From: Polynucleobacter sp. AP-Jannik-300A-C4
GTDB lineage: Bacteria > Pseudomonadota > Gammaproteobacteria > Burkholderiales > Burkholderiaceae
Assembly: GCF_018688335.1 (NCBI RefSeq)
Contig: NZ_CP061316.1
Coordinates: 186,001-250,000 of the forward strand
Length of the DNA: 64,000 bases
Reading direction: 5' to 3'
Each line of letters begins with the position of its first letter. Within the stretch, counting starts at the first letter, position 1. Both the position numbers and the translations under genes were made by a program. The notes beneath the pieces were generated by a model. That model did not search any database. It was not told the origin of the DNA and saw only the letters and a program-made list of their open reading frames with translations. Shown piece after piece: positions 59,232 to 64,000 of the stretch.

Positions 59232-60206
59232 TTACTTGCAAAAGTAATCGGCGATTTGTTGTTTAAATATTCTTGGCTCATCTTGCAGCCATTTTCTATA
59301 AGCGCCAAAATCTGCATAGTGTTTTGGGAAGTTTTCCATCACATCCTTAGCAAGTTCGCCAAAGTCTTCCACAAAGTTTGGGGCGCTACTATCAAATTTG
59401 TATTGCGATGGTATTGGTAGGTCAACTGCGTTTCCAGCTGAACCTAGCTTCCCGGTAATTAGGCAACATCCATGCATTGCTGCCTCACGTGGCATACGAT
59501 CTCTACCGGGATGATGTCCAAAATCAATGTATAGCTTTGCGCTGTAAAGTTTTTCAGAGAGTTGATCACGATTTAAACCTTTAAGAGGCAGGAATTTCCA
59601 TTGAGGGTAGCGCGCAATCAATTGTTGTGTAACTTTCCAACCCTTAGTTGGGTTGTACAAAATAATATTTTGCTTGTGATCAATCTTGTCTAGAAATTTA
59701 TCAGTGAGGAAATCTTCATTGATGGAGTCAATCAGTGGAATGGGATCAATGCCACAGGATCTTAAGTATTGAGTTGAATGTTCAGTCTGCGAAAAGTGTA
59801 GGAGACTCTTGAGGTTTTTTGCGCCACCCCAGGGTCTGCGTCTTTGAAGAACTCTTTTGAAATAGCGCACGCGATCATGAAGTGGCCAGATATGCCGGCG
59901 CTCTAAGAAGTTTTCCAGAGATAGCCACCACAGAGCTGCTTTTGCATACTTCACTTTGAGTGCAAGCATTGGATCTACTTCAGGGAAGATGATCAGGTTG
60001 CCTGGTACATCCTCATAGGGGGCTGACTGAGTTTGGTAGCGCTCGTAAGGAGCTGGGGGCTTTGCAGCTTCTGAGAATGGGAGATAGCACATGTAGGCTG
60101 GTAAACCTAGGCTATTCATATGTGCCGTTAGTTGGTGCAGTGCTTCAGGGCCGCCGGTAACAGCACCAGCTGGGCAAACCACTAATATCTTTTTATAGTT
60201 ATGCAT
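59232..60206 (-). CDS. GT-B type glycosyltransferase family protein
   Basis: 324 residues. N-terminal half with ILVVCPAGAVTGGPEALHQL; C-terminal half with ILYNPTKGWKVTQQLI, KLYIDFGHHPGRDRMPREAAMHGCCLITG and GNAVDLPIPSQYKF, a pattern I recall from putative glycosyltransferases in polysaccharide clusters of cyanobacteria and proteobacteria. Substrate unknown. Convergent with the preceding gene, 8 bases apart, and 31 bases downstream of galE on the same strand. Confidence 0.72.
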   Translation of the reverse strand: MHNYKKILVVCPAGAVTGGPEALHQLTAHMNSLGLPAYMCYLPFSEAAKPPAPYERYQTQSAPYEDVPGNLIIFPEVDPMLALKVKYAKAALWWLSLENFLERRHIWPLHDRVRYFKRVLQRRRPWGGAKNLKSLLHFSQTEHSTQYLRSCGIDPIPLIDSINEDFLTDKFLDKIDHKQNIILYNPTKGWKVTQQLIARYPQWKFLPLKGLNRDQLSEKLYSAKLYIDFGHHPGRDRMPREAAMHGCCLITGKLGSAGNAVDLPIPSQYKFDSSAPNFVEDFGELAKDVMENFPKHYADFGAYRKWLQDEPRIFKQQIADYFCK

Positions 60207-60237
60207 CTGAAAGTATTTGAATCTCAGTAAGTGATAT

Positions 60238-61251
60238 TTAAGACTGTGCTGAATCTAATTGCCTATAGAAGCGCCAAGTATCCTCGCACATTCGCTCAAT
60301 TCCATGTTTTGCTTCCCAGCCTAGGACTGTTTTAGCTAAGTCTGAATTTGCATAATACTCCGCCAAGTCTCCAGATCTTCGCTCTACTAAATCGTATGGA
60401 ATACTCTTGCCGCTGACTTTCTCAAAGGCCGAAATCATTTCAAGAACGCTGTAGGGTTTTCCGGTTCCCAGGTTCACTGTAAGGGCGCCAGGGTGATCCT
60501 CCAGATACTGCAAGGCGAGTAAATGGCCTTGAGCTAGATCGTGTACGTGGATATAGTCCCTGAGGCCGGTGCCATCTGGTGTTGGGTAATCACTTCCAAA
60601 GACCTTTAATTTTGGGAGGATGCCTAAGGCAATCTGGCCGATATAGGGCATTAAGTTATTGGGGGTGCCAACTGGATTCTCGCCAATTAAGCCTGATAGA
60701 TGAGCTCCCACAGGATTGAAGTAGCGCAAGCAGGCGACTCTAAGGCCGGGGTTAGCTTTTGCTCCATCCCTGAGTATCTCCTCAACCATAAGTTTTGTGC
60801 GGCCATAGACATTAATAGGAGTGGTAGGCATACCCTCTTGGTATTGAGTAGCCCCTGGCTCTCCATATACGGTTGCAGAAGAAGAAAATACAAAGGTATC
60901 TACTTTGGCCTTAATCATTTCTTCTAGGAGGGTGATGCTGCCGACCACATTATTGTCGTAATACTTAAGCGGCTCGCTTTGGGACTCGCCAACTGCTTTT
61001 AATCCCGCAAAATGAATGACTCCATCAATAGGATGATTTTTAAAGATATCGCGTAACATGGGGCGATCTCGAATATCACCTTGGTAAAAAATAGGAGCTT
61101 GAGAGCTAATCTTTTGAATGTTACTAAGGGTGATTGCTTTGCTATTACATAGGTTATCCAGTATCACAACTTTGTAGCCGTTCTCTTGAAGGGCCACTAC
61201 AGTATGTGAGCCTATGTACCCGACCCCGCCAGTGACCAAAATTGTCTTCAT
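60238..61251 (-). CDS. galE: UDP-glucose 4-epimerase
   Basis: Interconverts UDP-glucose and UDP-galactose, supplying sugar donors to the cluster. 337 residues, extended SDR: TGGVGYIGSHTVVAL, HFAGLKAVGES, SSSATVYGEP and catalytic YGRTK with tyrosine and lysine; DYIHVHDLAQGH follows. Length fits E. coli GalE (338). Confidence 0.95.
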   Translation of the reverse strand: MKTILVTGGVGYIGSHTVVALQENGYKVVILDNLCNSKAITLSNIQKISSQAPIFYQGDIRDRPMLRDIFKNHPIDGVIHFAGLKAVGESQSEPLKYYDNNVVGSITLLEEMIKAKVDTFVFSSSATVYGEPGATQYQEGMPTTPINVYGRTKLMVEEILRDGAKANPGLRVACLRYFNPVGAHLSGLIGENPVGTPNNLMPYIGQIALGILPKLKVFGSDYPTPDGTGLRDYIHVHDLAQGHLLALQYLEDHPGALTVNLGTGKPYSVLEMISAFEKVSGKSIPYDLVERRSGDLAEYYANSDLAKTVLGWEAKHGIERMCEDTWRFYRQLDSAQS

Positions 61252-61411
61252 GTTTCTCTTGATATTAAAAGTAAAGGGGCGCTAAGTTCCTAATGGTATT
61301 CTCATGAGATGCGGCCTTACAGGGCTAAAAATATATTAATTAGGCATTACATTATTTCCATAAATAATAATCCTCTGCAACTGATGATCGCAGTAAATTT
61401 ATAAAATACCT

Positions 61412-62716
61412 ATGAAACTCAACTTAAATCACGCCTATACAAAGCTAGACTGGTTTGTCATATTGTGTGTTTTCATGTTCCCGGTGACGTTTTTAACGGT
61501 CCGACACGGCGTCCATGTTTCTTTATTTGCGCTTGTACTTTTAGCTGCATACCACTTTTGGAGTGCTAAAGCGCCAAAGATCGAGTGGAATTATCCGATC
61601 GACCCCTTCATTCTCCTGACATTTGCAGGATTATTTTTATCGGTTTTACTTTCCCAAGTATTTCGGGGTGCCATGCACTTTGCTGCATTCGATGGCCCTT
61701 CCCGAATCTTGCTCGCAGGCTTAGTCTTCCTATTGCTCAAGAGTTTAAATATTCCCTATATAAGAATATTGGAAATCGCAATCCCACTGGCACTCATTTG
61801 CATTTTCGGGATTATTGTTTTGAGGCCTCTCGATCCCCATTGGATGGGTAGGTACTCTATGTATTTTGTTGATCCAAATACTTTAGGATCGCAAGCTTTT
61901 ATTCTTGGCCTCCTATCACTCCTGATGATTAGCTGGGATGGTAGGCAGTCCAAAGCATTAATGGTTTTACAGGTCCTAGGCGGAATACTTGGCTTATATG
62001 TTTCGGTTGGCTCAGGCTCGCGCGGTGGTTGGCTTATCGCGCCTTTTATTCTTTTACTTATTTTATTGTTGAGGTTTGGCGATATTTCCCACGCTAGTAA
62101 CCTCCAAAAACAAAAAATGTGGTTACAGACGCTTGCGATTTGCATTGGCATCTGTTTTGTATCTTTAATAGGATTTTATTTTTCAGAGAAGTTATCAACT
62201 CGAATTATTAGTGGTTATTTTGAAATCCTACATTGGTTTACTGGGGCCAATTTAGATACATCTGCGGGTACTCGGCTGAGTATGTGGAAGTTTGGTTTTC
62301 AGTTTGCTAACGAGAGCTTGCTCTTTGGTTACGGCGAAGAGAAAAATATGATGCAGGTTTTGCAGGGTAGCCCGCTTAATATTGCCGCAAATGAAACCGC
62401 CATCAACACCATGGCATTAACTGGCCCGCACAGCGATATTCTGAGTAAGCTCTTATCTGCAGGGCTCTTTGGATTGGGTGCCTACTTGAGTCTTTTGCTT
62501 GTGCCATTTTCTATCTTTTGGAAGCGTCGCAACGCCCTTGATTTCAACGTAAAGCAAGCAGCCAGAATTGGCCTTTTTTATATCACCGGCATATTTATTG
62601 CAGGGCTATCTAATGAGCAGTTGTCTCTTAAGTACTTATGTACTTTTTATGGGATGATGGTTGCTGTGCTATTGGCGCAGGTATTCCATAAGCCTTCAGC
62701 AGGGCGCATAAATTAA
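61412..62716 (+). CDS. O-antigen ligase family membrane protein
   Basis: 434 residues with about eleven hydrophobic segments and a large loop between about 290 and 350. The Wzy_C region has GSGSRGGWLIAPFILLLI, typical of WaaL/Wzy, and TGPHSDILSKLLSAGLFGL with the family histidine. It either ligates O-antigen to lipid A-core or polymerises repeat units; the two cannot be told apart by sequence. It starts after a 160-base AT-rich gap that holds no clear gene. Confidence 0.82.
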   Translation: MKLNLNHAYTKLDWFVILCVFMFPVTFLTVRHGVHVSLFALVLLAAYHFWSAKAPKIEWNYPIDPFILLTFAGLFLSVLLSQVFRGAMHFAAFDGPSRILLAGLVFLLLKSLNIPYIRILEIAIPLALICIFGIIVLRPLDPHWMGRYSMYFVDPNTLGSQAFILGLLSLLMISWDGRQSKALMVLQVLGGILGLYVSVGSGSRGGWLIAPFILLLILLLRFGDISHASNLQKQKMWLQTLAICIGICFVSLIGFYFSEKLSTRIISGYFEILHWFTGANLDTSAGTRLSMWKFGFQFANESLLFGYGEEKNMMQVLQGSPLNIAANETAINTMALTGPHSDILSKLLSAGLFGLGAYLSLLLVPFSIFWKRRNALDFNVKQAARIGLFYITGIFIAGLSNEQLSLKYLCTFYGMMVAVLLAQVFHKPSAGRIN

Positions 62717-62730
62717 TGTGGCTTTGAACT

Positions 62731-63834
62731 ATGGCTGATGCAAAAGTTATTCTTTTTTCTGACTCGTCTATTAATATTGGTGGCCAAGAGTTGCAAGCGT
62801 TGCAGCAAATGCGCTCACTCAATGCTCTGGGCTATGAAACAATTTTGCTATGCAAGCCCAACAGCGCAATTGTCAGCCGCGCAAAGAATGACGGTTTAGC
62901 GGTTCAGGAAATTCGTTTTCGGAATGCTTTTCATATACCAAGTCTGATGCAATTATTTAGTTTAGTTAAAGAAAAAAGTCCTGTAGCTATGTTTTGTCAT
63001 GGCAGTCATGATGCTTTGATTTGTGCGCTAGTGGGTATGGTGCAAGTTCTTCTTGGCCGTAAGCGCATTCCTGTTTTCCGGGTAAAAACTTTCCAGCATG
63101 GTTATCCGCTATCTTTTGCATATAACTATTTGTTTTCAGGAACGGTTATTCCTAGCCACTATTTACGCTCACGTTTTTTGGCAAATCTTGCCATCATCCC
63201 CAATAAGCTCCAGGTGGTTTATCCTGGGATTGATTTTTCAGCGCTGGATTGCTCAACTGATCCACTGCCCGATCATGTTTTGAATTGGCTAGATGCTCAC
63301 CCAGGTCCGGTTATATCGCATGGAGCAATTCTGCGGAGTGAAAAAGGTCACAGCACGATTTTGAAGGCTCTTGTTGAAGTGAAGAGGCACATTCCAAATG
63401 TGCGCTATTTAATTGCTGGAGAGGGGCAAGATAAGCCGTTACTTGAGGTCGAGATTGTAACGCTTGGATTGACTGAGAATGTACTGCTAACCGGGATTTT
63501 AAAAAAGATTGCGCCATTGCTTAGAAAGAGCGATCTCGCAGTGCTGCCCTCCTTGGTTGAGCCTTTGGGGATGTTTCAGATTGAGGCGCAGTACTTGGAG
63601 GTGCCCACGATTGCAAGTAGGGTTGGCGGTATTCCTGAGACTATGCTAAATCAAGAGACTGGCCTCATGATTGAGCCTGGCAATGTTGAGCAGTGGGCTC
63701 AGGCCATCATCTGGATGTTATCTAATCCAGAGCCTGCAAAGCAAATGTCAAAAGCGGGAAAGCGAATGGTTGTTGATAAATTTTCTCTTGATGCGAATAC
63801 TCAAAGCCTAATTAGCTTATTTGAAAAAGCGTAA
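62731..63834 (+). CDS. Group 1 (GT4) glycosyltransferase
   Basis: 367 residues, GT-B fold. N-terminal SDSSINIGGQELQALQQMRSL; C-terminal domain with YLIAGEGQDKPLLEV, LTGILKKIAPLLRKSDLAVLPSLVEPLGMFQIEAQYLEVPTIASRVGGIPE, the EPLGMFQIEA segment being the E-x7-E motif. It likely uses a nucleotide sugar in LPS core or O-antigen assembly. It follows the ligase by 14 bases. Confidence 0.85.
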   Translation: MADAKVILFSDSSINIGGQELQALQQMRSLNALGYETILLCKPNSAIVSRAKNDGLAVQEIRFRNAFHIPSLMQLFSLVKEKSPVAMFCHGSHDALICALVGMVQVLLGRKRIPVFRVKTFQHGYPLSFAYNYLFSGTVIPSHYLRSRFLANLAIIPNKLQVVYPGIDFSALDCSTDPLPDHVLNWLDAHPGPVISHGAILRSEKGHSTILKALVEVKRHIPNVRYLIAGEGQDKPLLEVEIVTLGLTENVLLTGILKKIAPLLRKSDLAVLPSLVEPLGMFQIEAQYLEVPTIASRVGGIPETMLNQETGLMIEPGNVEQWAQAIIWMLSNPEPAKQMSKAGKRMVVDKFSLDANTQSLISLFEKA

Positions 63835-64000
63835 TTAAATCCATTCAAAGGCATTATTTTTTCTGAGTCCATGTATGGACATCCCATGCTCTTTCACTTC
63901 ATTTCGACTAGCTTCTGCTTGGTGTTTTTTCGCTTGAATCTTGGCTAGCTTTCTTTGTATCCAGCTTTGATTTAGTAGTTTGTAGTTGTAGCGATTAGCC
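63835..64000 (-). CDS. C-terminal end of a minus-strand protein (cut by window)
   Basis: On the minus strand a frame is open from the window edge to a TAA at 63835-63837, giving 54 residues that begin ANRYNYKLLNQSWIQRKLA and end RKNNAFEWI. It is Lys/Gln-rich and probably helical. The stop is directly adjacent to the stop of the GT4 gene. No family was recognised from this piece; its position suggests another cluster gene. Confidence 0.5.
   Translation of the reverse strand, partial: ANRYNYKLLNQSWIQRKLAKIQAKKHQAEASRNEVKEHGMSIHGLRKNNAFEWI

Overview
The window looks like a chromosomal segment of a free-living freshwater betaproteobacterium of the Polynucleobacter type (Burkholderiaceae). The reasons are the betaproteobacterial gene neighbourhoods (ispB | rplU-rpmA-obg-proB, nrdA-nrdB followed by a lysine/alanine-rich histone H1-like gene, aroQ-accB-accC-prmA, dapB-leuS-lptE-holA-proA, algH-ruvX-pyrR-pyrB), the moderate GC content and the very short intergenic gaps. 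No rRNA, tRNA, CRISPR array, prophage or insertion sequence was seen. The assignment rests on gene order and protein sequence from memory, not on a database search.

Layout. 1-10.2 kb: tail of a reductase-like gene, prenyl synthesis (ispB), ribosomal proteins L21/L27 behind a perfect sigma-70 promoter, Obg GTPase, proline synthesis (proB), RNA pyrophosphohydrolase, prolyl-tRNA synthetase, SRP (ffh), a cytochrome c assembly-like membrane protein and an AmpD amidase fused to a membrane anchor. 10.2-15.4 kb: class Ia ribonucleotide reductase behind a tandem NrdR operator, a structured 3' region, then a histone H1-like gene whose conserved-looking C-terminus lies in the -1 frame after an A9 run. 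15.4-21.2 kb (minus strand): PfkB kinase, a PrmA-DUF3426 fusion, biotin carboxylase subunits, AroQ and a TlpA-like thioredoxin. 21.2-27.9 kb: mpl, fabG-like, RNB ribonuclease, TonB-like protein, aroE, mtgA. 27.9-39.7 kb: pyrF, corA, the thiL-pgpA-pncC operon, malic enzyme, a barstar-like protein, rsmE, transketolase, GAPDH and fur. 39.7-56.4 kb: bamE, dapB, leuS, lptE, holA, proA, hemJ, an RlmL-type methyltransferase, a 56-residue rubredoxin, hemL, apaH, photolyase, an ElyC/YdcF protein, algH, ruvX, pyrR, pyrB. 56.4-64 kb: a visibly AT-richer surface polysaccharide cluster (several glycosyltransferases, a methyltransferase, galE, O-antigen ligase) that follows pyrB directly.

Most of the window is core metabolism and envelope/translation housekeeping. 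The points that depart from expectation are: (1) the H1-like gene with a dnaX-type A AAA AAG slip site, a following hairpin, and a -1 frame tail; (2) the PrmA-DUF3426 fusion; (3) the membrane-anchored AmpD; (4) an intrinsic terminator that ends four bases before the obg start codon and hides its likely ribosome binding site; (5) a ProB without a PUA domain; (6) nested RNA hairpins downstream of nrdB; and (7) the polysaccharide cluster with an unrecognised glycosyltransferase-like protein.
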